Positions 52,911 through 61,675 of a stretch of DNA of 64,000 nt are shown here, piece after piece. This stretch comes from an uncultured Erysipelotrichaceae bacterium (GTDB lineage: Bacteria; Bacillota_I; Bacilli_A; RFN20; CAG-826), in the NCBI GenBank assembly GCA_902802905.1, contig CADCNT010000007.1, positions 1 to 64,000 of the forward strand. The letters run 5' to 3'. How positions within the stretch are numbered: the first letter of the stretch is position 1; each line of letters starts with the position of its first letter. The translations under genes were made by a program, and so were the position numbers. The notes under the pieces are model-generated. The model was not told the DNA's origin. It saw nothing but the letters and a program-made list of their open reading frames with translations, and did no database searches.

Positions 52911-53143
52911 GATTAGATTTGTTTTTAAAAGATTCTAGGATTATTAAAAGAAGAACAATCGCAAAGGAATTTTGCGAAAGAGGATTGGTAAAAGTAAATA
53001 ATAAAGTTGCCAAGCCATCTTTAGATATCAAATCTGGTGATAAGATTACTATTAAGTTTGGAGATAAAGAATTTTCTATAATTGCAAAAGTAGAACTTGT
53101 AGGTAAAAAAGAAAGAGCGAGTTATGATCAAGTTGAATCTTGA
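52907..53143 (+). CDS. rqcP: RqcP (YabO-type) S4-domain RNA-binding protein
   Basis: This 78-residue protein is an S4 RNA-binding domain ([52 protein letters not shown]). The Bacillus counterpart RqcP/YabO sits in the same mfd-to-tilS interval and helps RqcH add alanine tails to stalled chains on 50S subunits in ribosome quality control. ATGA overlap with mfd and a 20-base overlap with tilS. An Hsp15-like role is the alternative, but length and position favour RqcP. Confidence 0.92.
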   Translation: MRLDLFLKDSRIIKRRTIAKEFCERGLVKVNNKVAKPSLDIKSGDKITIKFGDKEFSIIAKVELVGKKERASYDQVES

Positions 53144-54335
53144 TAAAAGTAAACGATATTTATTGGCCTGTTCCTTTGGTCCCGACTCCATGGCTTTATT
53201 CCATATTTTACGTGAAAATGGATATATTTTTGAGTGTGCAATTGTGAATTATCATCTTAGAAAAGAATCTGATAAAGAAGTGAACTCCTTGCTTCAATAT
53301 TCATCTAGATTTAATATCAAAGTTCATGCACTAAATGTCGTCGAAAAAATCGATAAAAACATTGAATCTAAATGTCGCGATATTCGATATCATTTCTTTA
53401 AAGAATTAATTGATAAATTTGGATTTGATTCTGTTCTTGTGGCACAGCATCAAGACGACCATATAGAAACATATATTTTGCAAAAACAACGACAAAACTA
53501 TCCAATTTTTTATGGAATTGCTGAAAAAACAATGATTTTTGGAGTAAATGTTATTCGTCCTTTGCTCGCATATATCAAGCAGGATTTACTTGATGTTTGC
53601 CAAAAAAACAATGTTCCATTTTCCATTGATCAATCTAATTTTGACACCAAGATTAAGCGCAATAAAATTAGGCACGAAATTGTTGGTAAAATGTCTGCTC
53701 AAGAAAGGCAAAGAATCCTAAATAAAATTGATATTGAAAATAAGGAGTTGAATAAAATTTTATCTTCTTTAAATAAAGATAAATTATGCGAAGTTGATTA
53801 CGCCTTATCTCTTGATAAAGTTCCGCTTGCTTATGCTTTGAATTATTACCTCAAAAAAATAGACAATTCCTTGTATTTATCTTCAAATAATGTAGGTCAA
53901 GTTATTTCAATATTAAAATCAGCAAAACCTAATGGGCAATTCCCTATTAAAAGCAGAGTATTTTTAATTAAGGAATATGGTTATTTCACTTTTTCAACTG
54001 ATCGTTTATATGACGTAAATTATTCTTATTGTATTAAGTCCCCATTGAAATTAGACACACCATATTTTTATCTGGATTTTACTCGCGACACTAGTAATAG
54101 AAATGTATCAAAGCATGATTATCCTTTAACTATTCGTCACTTATGTAGAACGGATTATATTTTTATCAATGGCTACAGAGTCGATGCAAACAGGCTCATG
54201 ATCGATTGGAAAGTTCCTTTTAGAAAAAGACTTATTTGGCCGGTCATTGTTAATAAAGACGGTAAATGTATTTACATCCCGAGATATCAAAAAAGCTTTA
54301 AACCAGATAGTGACACTAATTTTTATGTAAAGTAG
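53124..54335 (+). CDS. tilS: TilS, tRNA(Ile) lysidine synthetase
   Basis: This 403-residue N-type PP-ATPase puts lysine on C34 of tRNA-Ile (CAU anticodon). The PP-loop reads [12 protein letters not shown], where most TilS have SGGxDS: the first Gly is Phe. Downstream landmarks are [22 protein letters not shown], the RPLLAY.K.DLLDVC block and [10 protein letters not shown], all family features. The C-terminal part is moderately conserved and ends [17 protein letters not shown]. It follows rqcP with overlap and precedes ftsH, as in Bacillus (without the hpt gene between them). Essential in most bacteria. Confidence 0.93.
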   Translation: MIKLNLDKSKRYLLACSFGPDSMALFHILRENGYIFECAIVNYHLRKESDKEVNSLLQYSSRFNIKVHALNVVEKIDKNIESKCRDIRYHFFKELIDKFGFDSVLVAQHQDDHIETYILQKQRQNYPIFYGIAEKTMIFGVNVIRPLLAYIKQDLLDVCQKNNVPFSIDQSNFDTKIKRNKIRHEIVGKMSAQERQRILNKIDIENKELNKILSSLNKDKLCEVDYALSLDKVPLAYALNYYLKKIDNSLYLSSNNVGQVISILKSAKPNGQFPIKSRVFLIKEYGYFTFSTDRLYDVNYSYCIKSPLKLDTPYFYLDFTRDTSNRNVSKHDYPLTIRHLCRTDYIFINGYRVDANRLMIDWKVPFRKRLIWPVIVNKDGKCIYIPRYQKSFKPDSDTNFYVK

Positions 54336-54352
54336 ATGTCATGTATTTTTCT

Positions 54353-54380
54353 TTGAAAAAACTATAAAAACTAATATAAT
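54353..54380 (+). promoter_or_regulatory. promoter of ftsH
   Basis: TTGAAA (54353-54358), a 16-base spacer and TATAAT (54375-54380). Confidence 0.65.
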
Positions 54381-54384
54381 CTTT

Positions 54385-54405
54385 ATATCTAAAATTTTTA
54401 GATAT
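54385..54405 (+). promoter_or_regulatory. perfect inverted repeat at the ftsH transcript start
   Basis: ATATCTAAAA-T-TTTTAGATAT: ten-base arms around one base, at the predicted start site (about 54387) and 29 bases before the ATG. The lack of a loop favours a protein-binding operator over an RNA hairpin. Confidence 0.45.
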
Positions 54406-54434
54406 CATATTAATATTGCTAAGGAGGTATCCTC

Positions 54435-56486
54435 ATGCCTGATGAAAACAATAACTTACCTAGACGTAGAATATCGTTTGGTTTTATATTTTCCATTTTA
54501 TTAGTAGCTGGTCTCATTGCTATATTTGCTTATCGTATTTTTGGCAATAGAGACACATCAAAGAACATTAACAGAGAAACATATGTCGCTATGCTTATTA
54601 ATGGCTATGTTAAGACCAGCAAAACTACAAGCCACTTTGAAGGTGACTATGTCACAATTACCGGTCATGGTAGTAATTTAGAAAATGGCCTTGGTTTTGA
54701 CTATCGCTTAACAATAAGCAAAACTACTTATGAGAACCCTAATTTCGAATATACAGTTGATGTCCTACATGATGGTGTGGAATATAAAGGAGTTAAATAT
54801 TATGTTGGCGACACCATCAACGTAAAAGAGGATAACTTGGATACTCTTTTAAACATTTATACAACTGGCACCGTTTCTGTTGGTGATGCTTACCAAACTA
54901 CTTGGTGGGATAGTTGGGGGCCAACAGTAATCATGCTTCTTGGTTCTGCAATAATTGTTATTTTCTTATTCTCTAGATTATCTAGTTCTATCGGTAGTTC
55001 TAATAGAACTGCTATGGATTTTAATAAATCACGCGCACGTCGAATTCAAGATTCTAAAGTTAGATTTAAAGATGTCGCTGGATGTGACGAAGAAAAAGCC
55101 GAAATGGAAGAAATAGTGGAATATTTAAAGGATCCACAAAAGTACACTAAGTTCGGTGCTAAATTACCAAAAGGTATTTTATTAGTTGGTGCACCTGGTA
55201 CTGGTAAAACATTATTAGCTAAAGCTGTTGCTGGTGAAGCTGGCGTTCCATTCTTCTCTATTTCCGGTAGTGATTTTGTTGAAATGTTTGTTGGTGTTGG
55301 TGCTGGAAGAGTTAGAGATATGTTTAAAACCGCTAAGCAAAACGCTCCATGTTTAGTTTTCATCGATGAAATCGATGCTGTCGGTAGACAAAGAGGCGCT
55401 GGCTTAGGTGGTGGCAACGACGAAAGAGAACAAACACTTAACCAATTATTAGTTGAAATGGATGGCTTCTCTGATAATTCAGGCATCATTGTTATGGCTG
55501 CAACAAATAGAGATGATGTTTTAGATCCTGCACTTTTAAGAGCTGGTCGTTTTGATAGAAAGATTACTGTTTCCTTGCCTGATAGAGAAGGTAGAGAAGC
55601 GATCTTTAAAGTGCATTCTAGAAATAAGAAGCTTGCATCCGATGTTGATTTCGCTGCTCTTTCTAAAAGAACAGTTGGATTCTCTGGCGCAGATATTGAA
55701 AATATCATGAATGAAGCTGCTATTTTGGCTGTTAGAAGAAAGAAGAATGAAATAACAATGGCAGAAATTGATGAAGCCATTGATAGAAGAATTGCTGGAC
55801 CTGCAAAATCCTCCCGTTCTTTAAACGAGCATGAAAGAAATGTTATTGCTCATCATGAAAGTGGACATGCTATCATCGGCATTAAATTAGAGCATTCTGA
55901 TAAAGTTCAAAAGATTACTATTATTCCACGTGGCAATACTGGCGGACACGTACGTATGACACCTGAAGAAGATAGATTCTTGCTCACACGTAAAGAGTTA
56001 ATTGCTCGAATTGTGGGTTATCTTGGTGGACGTTCAGCTGAAGAAATTTTCTTTGAAGATGTGTCTTCTGGCGCCCAAAATGATATTGAAATGGCAACAA
56101 GAATTGCTCGTATGATGGTTACCGAATTAGGTATGTCTTCACTTGGCCCTATTCAATATGAAAGAGATACCGGAAGTGTCTTCTTAGGACGTGATTATAC
56201 TTCATCTCAAAAGAATTTCTCGCTTGCAACCGCTGAGAAAATTGATGCTGAAGTTCAAAAGATAATTAACGAAGCTCATGAAGAAGCAAAGAGCATCATT
56301 CTCAAATATAAAGATGATGTTGAACTCATTGCTCAAACGCTTCTTGAGTATGAACAAATTACTGCTGAAGAGATTGATTATTTACTTGAACATCGTCACT
56401 TAAAAAGAGATGAAAAAGTAGAAGCAAAAGCTCCAGAAAATGAACCTGAAGCCAAACCTGAAGAAGGAGAAAATAAGGGAGAATAA
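54435..56486 (+). CDS. ftsH: FtsH, membrane ATP-dependent zinc metalloprotease
   Basis: This 683-residue AAA+ protease degrades misfolded membrane and regulatory proteins. Spans are at about 16-36 and 161-181, with an outer domain between. Walker A GAPGTGKTLLAKA is at about 252, then Walker B CLVFIDEIDAVGRQRG, the second region of homology LLRAGRFDRKI, and zinc site H474, E475 and H478 (HHESGHAII). The C-terminus is long and acidic (EAKAPENEPEAKPEEGENKGE). AAGGAGG lies before the ATG. Own promoter and a palindrome upstream; a terminator overlaps its stop. Confidence 0.98.
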   Translation: MPDENNNLPRRRISFGFIFSILLVAGLIAIFAYRIFGNRDTSKNINRETYVAMLINGYVKTSKTTSHFEGDYVTITGHGSNLENGLGFDYRLTISKTTYENPNFEYTVDVLHDGVEYKGVKYYVGDTINVKEDNLDTLLNIYTTGTVSVGDAYQTTWWDSWGPTVIMLLGSAIIVIFLFSRLSSSIGSSNRTAMDFNKSRARRIQDSKVRFKDVAGCDEEKAEMEEIVEYLKDPQKYTKFGAKLPKGILLVGAPGTGKTLLAKAVAGEAGVPFFSISGSDFVEMFVGVGAGRVRDMFKTAKQNAPCLVFIDEIDAVGRQRGAGLGGGNDEREQTLNQLLVEMDGFSDNSGIIVMAATNRDDVLDPALLRAGRFDRKITVSLPDREGREAIFKVHSRNKKLASDVDFAALSKRTVGFSGADIENIMNEAAILAVRRKKNEITMAEIDEAIDRRIAGPAKSSRSLNEHERNVIAHHESGHAIIGIKLEHSDKVQKITIIPRGNTGGHVRMTPEEDRFLLTRKELIARIVGYLGGRSAEEIFFEDVSSGAQNDIEMATRIARMMVTELGMSSLGPIQYERDTGSVFLGRDYTSSQKNFSLATAEKIDAEVQKIINEAHEEAKSIILKYKDDVELIAQTLLEYEQITAEEIDYLLEHRHLKRDEKVEAKAPENEPEAKPEEGENKGE

Positions 56487-56499
56487 ACTCCCCTTTTTC
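56476..56499 (+). terminator. terminator overlapping the ftsH stop
   Basis: GGGAG (56478-56482) pairs with CTCCC (56489-56493), flanked by AA / TT with one bulged C, followed by a T-run. It ends two to three bases before the dusB ATG. Confidence 0.7.
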
Positions 56500-56501
56500 T
56501 T

Positions 56502-57479
56502 ATGTTTAAATTAGGAAAATTAGAAATTAATAACAAAGTAGTTCTTGCTCCAATGGCAGGAATTACATCATCCGGATATCGTAAATTTATGTCTTCTTTT
56601 AAGCCCGGATTTATGGTTACCGAAATGGTTTCTGATATGGGCTTAATTTATGATAATGAAGAGACAAAAACCTATGCCATGTTTGAAAAAAGCGAAATCC
56701 CTGTTGGCGTTCAATTATTTGGTAATTCACCAGAAAATTTGGCAAAAGCCGCATTAATTTGTGAAAATTTAAATCCATACATTGATTTTTATGATGTAAA
56801 TATGGGCTGCCCGGTTCCTAAAGTTACCAAGTCCGGTGCTGGTTCGGCTTTAATGGCTAATCCTCTTTTATGCGGGCAAATTGTTAAGGCAATTAAAGAA
56901 GCGACTCATAAGCCTGTTACTGTAAAAATTCGACTTGGTAATGGAAGCGATAAAGACAAGTTTATAGAAGTGATTAATGAAGTTCAAAAAGCAGGCGCAG
57001 ATCTTATTGCAATTCACCCAAGAAGCGCTAAAGAAATGTATGGTGGAAAACCGCATTGGGAACTAATTAAAAATTTAAAAAATAAAGTTAATGTTCCTCT
57101 TGTTGTTAGCGGTAATATTTACACAGTAGATGACGCTAAAAATGCTCTTGAAATTACAGGCGCTGACGCTGTTATGGTGGCACGTGGTGGAGTTGGAAAT
57201 CCAACGCTAATTAGCAACATTAATAAATATTTAAATAATGAAGAGATAGATAAGCCTTCACTTGTTGAACAAATAAAATATTGTAAGCAACTTGCGTTAC
57301 TTTTAATTGAAGAAAAAGGCGAGAATAAAGCAATGCGAGTGTATCGAGGAATTGCTACTAAGTTCTTTGATGGCTTTCCTAATTCAAAAACTTTAAAGTG
57401 TAGGTTATCAACTGAACTTAATACAATTGATGATTTAAACAAAATACTGGACGAGTATCTTTCGTCTTTTGAATTATAA
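56502..57479 (+). CDS. dusB: DusB-type tRNA-dihydrouridine synthase
   Basis: This 325-residue FMN enzyme reduces uridines to dihydrouridine in tRNA D-loops. The TIM-barrel start VVLAPMAGITSSGYRKF, the catalytic Cys in DVNMGCPVPKVTKSGAGSALM, KIRLGNGSDKD and IAIHPRSAKEMYGGKPHWELIK are Dus features. There is no Shine-Dalgarno, and the ATG lies two bases after the ftsH terminator T-run, so translation either is leaderless or relies on readthrough. The ftsH-dus-lysS order is common in Bacillus-like genomes. FMN would come through the RibU system upstream (inferred). Confidence 0.95.
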   Translation: MFKLGKLEINNKVVLAPMAGITSSGYRKFMSSFKPGFMVTEMVSDMGLIYDNEETKTYAMFEKSEIPVGVQLFGNSPENLAKAALICENLNPYIDFYDVNMGCPVPKVTKSGAGSALMANPLLCGQIVKAIKEATHKPVTVKIRLGNGSDKDKFIEVINEVQKAGADLIAIHPRSAKEMYGGKPHWELIKNLKNKVNVPLVVSGNIYTVDDAKNALEITGADAVMVARGGVGNPTLISNINKYLNNEEIDKPSLVEQIKYCKQLALLLIEEKGENKAMRVYRGIATKFFDGFPNSKTLKCRLSTELNTIDDLNKILDEYLSSFEL

Positions 57480-57486
57480 TTTCATT

Positions 57487-57507
57487 TTTGACTACAAGTA
57501 AGTCAAA
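57487..57507 (+). promoter_or_regulatory. inverted repeat upstream of lysS
   Basis: TTTGACT-n7-AGTCAAA, seven-base arms. It overlaps a possible -35 (TTGACT 57488-57493); the best -10 (TATACT 57516-57521) would be 22 bases away, so the promoter is unclear. No T-box was seen. Confidence 0.4.
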
Positions 57508-57546
57508 CAATCATATATACTATTTAACGAATTGGAGGGATTATCC

Positions 57547-59034
57547 ATGGATAATAATCAAGCTTTAAATGATCAAGAATTAGCTAGAAGAGAAAAACTT
57601 AAAAAGTATAGTTCTTTTAGGGTTGATCCTTTTGGTCATGCTTTTAAAGTAACTCACTTAGTTAAAGATGTTAGAAATCAATTTGAAAAGAAAAGCGCAA
57701 ACTCATTAGAAAGAAATAAACCATACGTTACTGTTGCTGGACGTATTAAATTTCTTAGAAAAATGGGCAAAGCCTCTTTCTTAAATATCCAAGATAAAAC
57801 CGGAACCATTCAAGTTTATATGGGTATCGATGTTGTTGGCAAAAGAACATACGAATTATTTAAACTTGCTGATATCGGAGATATCGTCGGTGTTTATGGC
57901 CGCGTTATGAAAACCAGAAGTGGAGAATTAACTGTTAGAGCGGAGAAATATACTCACTTAACAAAATGCTTACACCCACTTCCAGAAAAATTCCATGGTT
58001 TAGTTGACGTCGAAGAAAGAAGCAGAAGAAGATATTTAGATTTAATTATGAACGACGATAGCCGTAAAGTCGCTTTTGCGCGTCCAAAATTAATTAGAAG
58101 TATCCAATCATATTTAGATGAACAAGGATTTGTAGAAGTTGAGACTGCAGTTCTTTCACCAATTTTAGGGGGTGCAAATGCCCGTCCTTTCGTCGCACAC
58201 ATGAATGCGCTAGATAAGGACTTTTACTTAAGAATTGCTACCGAACTTAATCTAAAAAGATTACTTGTCGGAGGCATGGAAAAAGTATATGAAATTGGCC
58301 GCTTATTTAGAAATGAAGGAATGGATGCTACACATAATCCTGAATTTACCACAATTGAAGCTTATGAAGCTTATTCTGATTTAAAAGGAATGAGAAAACT
58401 TGCTGAGGGCATGATTAGAAAAGCTGCCAAAGATGTTACTGGTAGTGATATCGTAACTTACCAAGGCAAAACCATTGACTTCCATAAACCATTTAGATGG
58501 ATTTCTATGGCTGATTTGATTTTGGAAAAGACTGGCATTGATTTCCGCAATATTTATGACTTTGAAGAAGCTAAGAAATTAGCGGATGAAAAAGGCATCA
58601 AACTTGAAAAACATAAAAACACAGTTGGTCACGTTATGAATGAGTTCTTTGAAGAATTCTGCGAAGCAGATCTCATTCAACCAACATTTGTATATTCCTA
58701 TCCAATTGAAGTTTCTCCATTAACCAAAAAAGGCAAAGATCCTCGTTATACTGAAAGATTTGAATTGTTTGTTAATGGTAAAGAACTTGCAAATGCTTAT
58801 ACCGAACTTAATGATCCTATTGATCAAAAAGAAAGATTCCTCGCTCAATTAAAAGCAAAAGAACTTGGAGATGAAGAAGCTAACGAAATGGATAATGACT
58901 TCATCGAAGCGCTTGAATATGGAATGCCTCCTGCTGGAGGAATTGGAATGGGTATCGATAGATTAGTGATGTTACTCACAGATCAAGAAAATATCCGCGA
59001 AGTTATCCTCTTCCCAATGATGAAGGATAGATAA
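57547..59034 (+). CDS. lysS: LysS, class II lysyl-tRNA synthetase
   Basis: This 495-residue enzyme charges tRNA-Lys. An N-terminal OB-fold (VTVAGRIKFLRKMGKASFLNIQD) is followed by the class II core: motif 1 FVEVETAVLSPILGGANARPF, motif 2 GRLFRNEGMDATHNPEF and motif 3 GIGMGIDRLVM. The start at 57547 has GGAGGG seven bases upstream; an in-frame TTG at 57532 overlaps that site. Full length. The next gene begins 22 bases after the stop without a visible terminator. Confidence 0.98.
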   Translation: MDNNQALNDQELARREKLKKYSSFRVDPFGHAFKVTHLVKDVRNQFEKKSANSLERNKPYVTVAGRIKFLRKMGKASFLNIQDKTGTIQVYMGIDVVGKRTYELFKLADIGDIVGVYGRVMKTRSGELTVRAEKYTHLTKCLHPLPEKFHGLVDVEERSRRRYLDLIMNDDSRKVAFARPKLIRSIQSYLDEQGFVEVETAVLSPILGGANARPFVAHMNALDKDFYLRIATELNLKRLLVGGMEKVYEIGRLFRNEGMDATHNPEFTTIEAYEAYSDLKGMRKLAEGMIRKAAKDVTGSDIVTYQGKTIDFHKPFRWISMADLILEKTGIDFRNIYDFEEAKKLADEKGIKLEKHKNTVGHVMNEFFEEFCEADLIQPTFVYSYPIEVSPLTKKGKDPRYTERFELFVNGKELANAYTELNDPIDQKERFLAQLKAKELGDEEANEMDNDFIEALEYGMPPAGGIGMGIDRLVMLLTDQENIREVILFPMMKDR

Positions 59035-59056
59035 AAATCATTAAGCGACAAATATT

Positions 59057-59284
59057 ATGGCTGAGTCAAGAGTTGAGAAATATCGTAAATATCGTCAAAG
59101 TATTGCTCAAAGAAGTGACAATATTCCAGTTTTAAAATCCCCTTCTGAATGCGAGTCTTTCGCATCTGAAGCGGGTTTTTTTAAAAAACTTGTTCTTAAA
59201 AGAAGAATTGTTGATTCCTTGATTGCCTTAATTATTGTTGCAATTATAACTTTACTCATTGTATTTGGATTTATAGTTTTCTAA
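59057..59284 (+). CDS. small single-span membrane protein of unknown function
   Basis: This 75-residue protein has a basic, soluble N-terminal half (MAESRVEKYRKYRQSIAQRS, then a PSECESFASEAGFFKK segment) and one membrane span at about 52-74 (SLIALIIVAIITLLIVFGFIVF). No family recognised. No Shine-Dalgarno. It lies between lysS and cmk with 15 bases to the cmk start and appears to be part of the lysS-cmk-der run. Its clean reading frame and charge-TM layout support a real gene; the topology predicts the N-terminus inside. Confidence 0.65.
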   Translation: MAESRVEKYRKYRQSIAQRSDNIPVLKSPSECESFASEAGFFKKLVLKRRIVDSLIALIIVAIITLLIVFGFIVF

Positions 59285-59299
59285 AAAAGGGGTTTGTTT

Positions 59300-59977
59300 A
59301 TGAAGATTACTGTTGCTATTGATGGACCAGCTGCTGCTGGCAAATCTACTGTTGCTAAGGAAGTCGCAAAAAGACTTGGCTACACTTATATCGATACTGG
59401 CGCTATGTATCGTGCTTTTACTTGGTACTGCATGGAAAAGGGTGTCGATTGCCAAAATGAGGTGGCCTGCTGCGCGTTAATACCTGAAGTTACCATCAAA
59501 CTTAGACCAAACGGAATAGTGCTATGTAACGATATTGATGTCACAAGAGAAATTAGAGAACCAAGAGTGTCTGGCAACGTTAGTTACATTGCTTCTTACA
59601 AAGACATTCGTTTATTCTTGGTTGATCAACAAAGAAACATGGCTAAGAAGCATTCAGTGATTATGGATGGTAGAGATATTGGAACATATGTTCTTCCTGA
59701 CGCTGATGTTAAAATCTTCCAAATTGCCTCTGTGGAAACTAGAGCGGTGAGAAGATATGACGAAAATATCTCTAAAGGCATTGAATGTACTTTAGAAGAA
59801 ATTGAAAACGATGTGAGAAAAAGAGACTATATTGACTCTCACCGTGATTTTGCCCCACTTAGATGTGCTGCTGATGCAGTAACTTTAGATACATCATTTA
59901 TGACTGTCGAAGAAGTTGTCTTAAAAGTCATTGAAATTATTAACGAAAAAATCGCACTAAAAAATAAGGATGAGTAA
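59300..59977 (+). CDS. cmk: Cmk, cytidylate kinase
   Basis: This 225-residue enzyme phosphorylates CMP/dCMP with ATP. P-loop IDGPAAAGKSTVAKEV near residue 8, YIDTGAMYRAFTW, IMDGRDIGTYVLPDADVKIF and RDYIDSHRDFAPL are family blocks. The ATG at 59300 is chosen over an in-frame TTG at 59294 because AAAGGGG lies seven bases before it. The C-terminus overlaps der by eight bases, the usual cmk-der pair without rpsA. Confidence 0.98.
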   Translation: MKITVAIDGPAAAGKSTVAKEVAKRLGYTYIDTGAMYRAFTWYCMEKGVDCQNEVACCALIPEVTIKLRPNGIVLCNDIDVTREIREPRVSGNVSYIASYKDIRLFLVDQQRNMAKKHSVIMDGRDIGTYVLPDADVKIFQIASVETRAVRRYDENISKGIECTLEEIENDVRKRDYIDSHRDFAPLRCAADAVTLDTSFMTVEEVVLKVIEIINEKIALKNKDE

Positions 59978-61280
59978 GACTGTTGTTGCAATAATTGGAA
60001 GTCCTAACGTTGGTAAATCAACGATTTTTAATCGTATCCTTGGCGATCGTCGAGCGATTGTTGATAATGAAGCCGGTATAACTAGAGATAGACTATATGG
60101 CACCGCGACTTGGAGAGGTAAGAGCTTTACTCTTATAGATACTGGTGGTATTGAATTAGCTAATCGACCTTTCCAAGAACAAATTAGGATGCAGGCTAAT
60201 ATTGCTATTGAAGAAGCGGATATTATTCTTTTTGTTACTGATGGACAAGTGGGGGTTACTAGTGATGATCAAATGGTTTCACGTATGCTCCATAAAGTTA
60301 AAAAACCAGTTTTGCTTTTAGTAAATAAAATCGATGAAGGTTTACAAGCGTCCAATGCTGCTGAGTTTTATAAATTAGGTTTAGGAGAACCGATTCCTGT
60401 ATCAGGAAGCCACGGTGTTGGTATTGGTGATGTTCTTGATCGTGTAATTGACTTACTTAATGATGAAGAACAAACAGAACAAGAAGACGCTATTACTTTC
60501 TGCCTTATTGGTAGGCCAAATGTTGGCAAATCCTCTTTAACAAATGCAATTTTATCTGAAGAAAGAGTTATTGTTAGTGACATTTCTGGCACAACTAGAG
60601 ATTCTATAGATACGCCTTTTACTAAAGATGGAGTTGATTACATTGTAATCGATACTGCTGGATTAAAGAAAAAAGGAAAAATCTACGAAGCGATAGATAA
60701 GTACTCTGCAATTCGTGCTCTTAAAGCTATTGAAAGAAGTGAAATTGTTCTTCTTGTTTTAGATGGCGCAGTTGGCATTACTGAACAAGACAAACATGTT
60801 GTTCAATATGCTACTGATCTGCATAAAGCGATCATCATTGTTGTGAATAAGTGGGACCTAGTAGACAAGGATACTAACACCATGTCGAGCTTTGAAAAAA
60901 CAATTCGAAAAGAATACAAATTCCTTGATTACGCCCCAATAATTTTCCTTTCTGCATTAACTAAAAGAAGGGTAAATACACTCTATGATGCTCTTAAGTT
61001 AGTGCACGAAGCTTATCACACTCGAATTAAGACCTCATTACTTAATGATGTTATACAAGAAGCGCAAGTTATGAATCAAGCTCCGGATTTCAACGGAGGA
61101 CGCCTAAAAATATATTTTGCAACGCAGGTTTTGACTGCTCCGCCAACAATTGCCCTTAGTGTTAATGATCCTGAATTCATGCATTTTTCCTACCAAAGAT
61201 ATCTAGAAAACAGGCTTAGAGATACGTTCAATTTTGAAGGAACGCCTATCAAGATAACGTTAAAAAAACATAGAAAGTAG
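59970..61280 (+). CDS. der: Der (EngA), double-domain ribosome-assembly GTPase
   Basis: This 436-residue protein has two GTPase domains and a C-terminal KH-like domain. First P-loop GSPNVGKSTIF (residue 10) with DTGG and NKID; second P-loop GRPNVGKSSLT (about 180) with DTAG and NKWD. The KH-like end includes RLKIYFATQVLTAPPTIALSVND. It helps mature the 50S ribosomal subunit. It overlaps cmk by eight bases. HU follows with its own promoter-like -10. Confidence 0.98.
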   Translation: MSKTVVAIIGSPNVGKSTIFNRILGDRRAIVDNEAGITRDRLYGTATWRGKSFTLIDTGGIELANRPFQEQIRMQANIAIEEADIILFVTDGQVGVTSDDQMVSRMLHKVKKPVLLLVNKIDEGLQASNAAEFYKLGLGEPIPVSGSHGVGIGDVLDRVIDLLNDEEQTEQEDAITFCLIGRPNVGKSSLTNAILSEERVIVSDISGTTRDSIDTPFTKDGVDYIVIDTAGLKKKGKIYEAIDKYSAIRALKAIERSEIVLLVLDGAVGITEQDKHVVQYATDLHKAIIIVVNKWDLVDKDTNTMSSFEKTIRKEYKFLDYAPIIFLSALTKRRVNTLYDALKLVHEAYHTRIKTSLLNDVIQEAQVMNQAPDFNGGRLKIYFATQVLTAPPTIALSVNDPEFMHFSYQRYLENRLRDTFNFEGTPIKITLKKHRK

Positions 61281-61293
61281 TTAAAAATTAGGT

Positions 61294-61299
61294 TATAAT
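61294..61299 (+). promoter_or_regulatory. -10 box of the HU gene
   Basis: A perfect TATAAT, 28 bases before the ATG; no good -35 at standard spacing. The HU Shine-Dalgarno GAAGGAGAG is strong. Confidence 0.5.
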
Positions 61300-61327
61300 T
61301 AAAACAACTCTAACGAAGGAGAGACAG

Positions 61328-61612
61328 ATGAATAAGCTTAACAAAAATGAGATTATTGACCTTGTCGCAGAAAAAGTCTATTTGTCAAAAGTTGACGCAA
61401 AAGCAGCCGTTGATGCCACATTTGAGTTGATTATGGATGCTTTATTAAGAGGGGAAGCCGTCAACATCAAAAACTTCTGCGTCTTAGAACCTAAGACTAA
61501 ATCTGGACGTAAAGGAACTCATCCTAAAAAACATACAGTGATTGAGATCCAACCTAAGAAAACAGTTGCCGTCCATTTAGCGAAAGAATTTAAAGCAAGA
61601 CTCAATAAATAA
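61328..61612 (+). CDS. hup: HU-family DNA-binding protein
   Basis: This 94-residue protein matches HU/HBsu: LNKNEIIDLVAEKVYLSKVDAKAAVDATFE, VNIKNFCVLEPKTKSGRKGTHP and the closing KTVAVHLAKEFKARLNK. HU coats and bends DNA and compacts the nucleoid. The usual GFG.F in the arm is here NFCVLE, and the proline-tipped arm is TKSGRKGTHPKKH, slightly divergent. It has its own -10 and a terminator, so it is a single-gene unit. Confidence 0.96.
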   Translation: MNKLNKNEIIDLVAEKVYLSKVDAKAAVDATFELIMDALLRGEAVNIKNFCVLEPKTKSGRKGTHPKKHTVIEIQPKKTVAVHLAKEFKARLNK

Positions 61613-61620
61613 CGACATTG

Positions 61621-61648
61621 AAAAATGACCCAGTTGGGTCTTTTTTTT
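61621..61648 (+). terminator. terminator after the HU gene
   Basis: GACCC-AGTT-GGGTC followed by eight T, extended by A-T pairs past one mismatch. Confidence 0.85.
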
Positions 61649-61675
61649 AATTGAAAATATCTTTATGATATTTAT

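Noticed and set aside
55046-55780. 244-residue open frame on the minus strand
   Set aside because: It lies fully inside ftsH in an opposite frame; the protein has no family features and ftsH is certain.
57480-57546. T-box leader before lysS
   Set aside because: Only 67 bases between dusB and lysS, with no T-box core sequence or terminator; the dyad found is too small.
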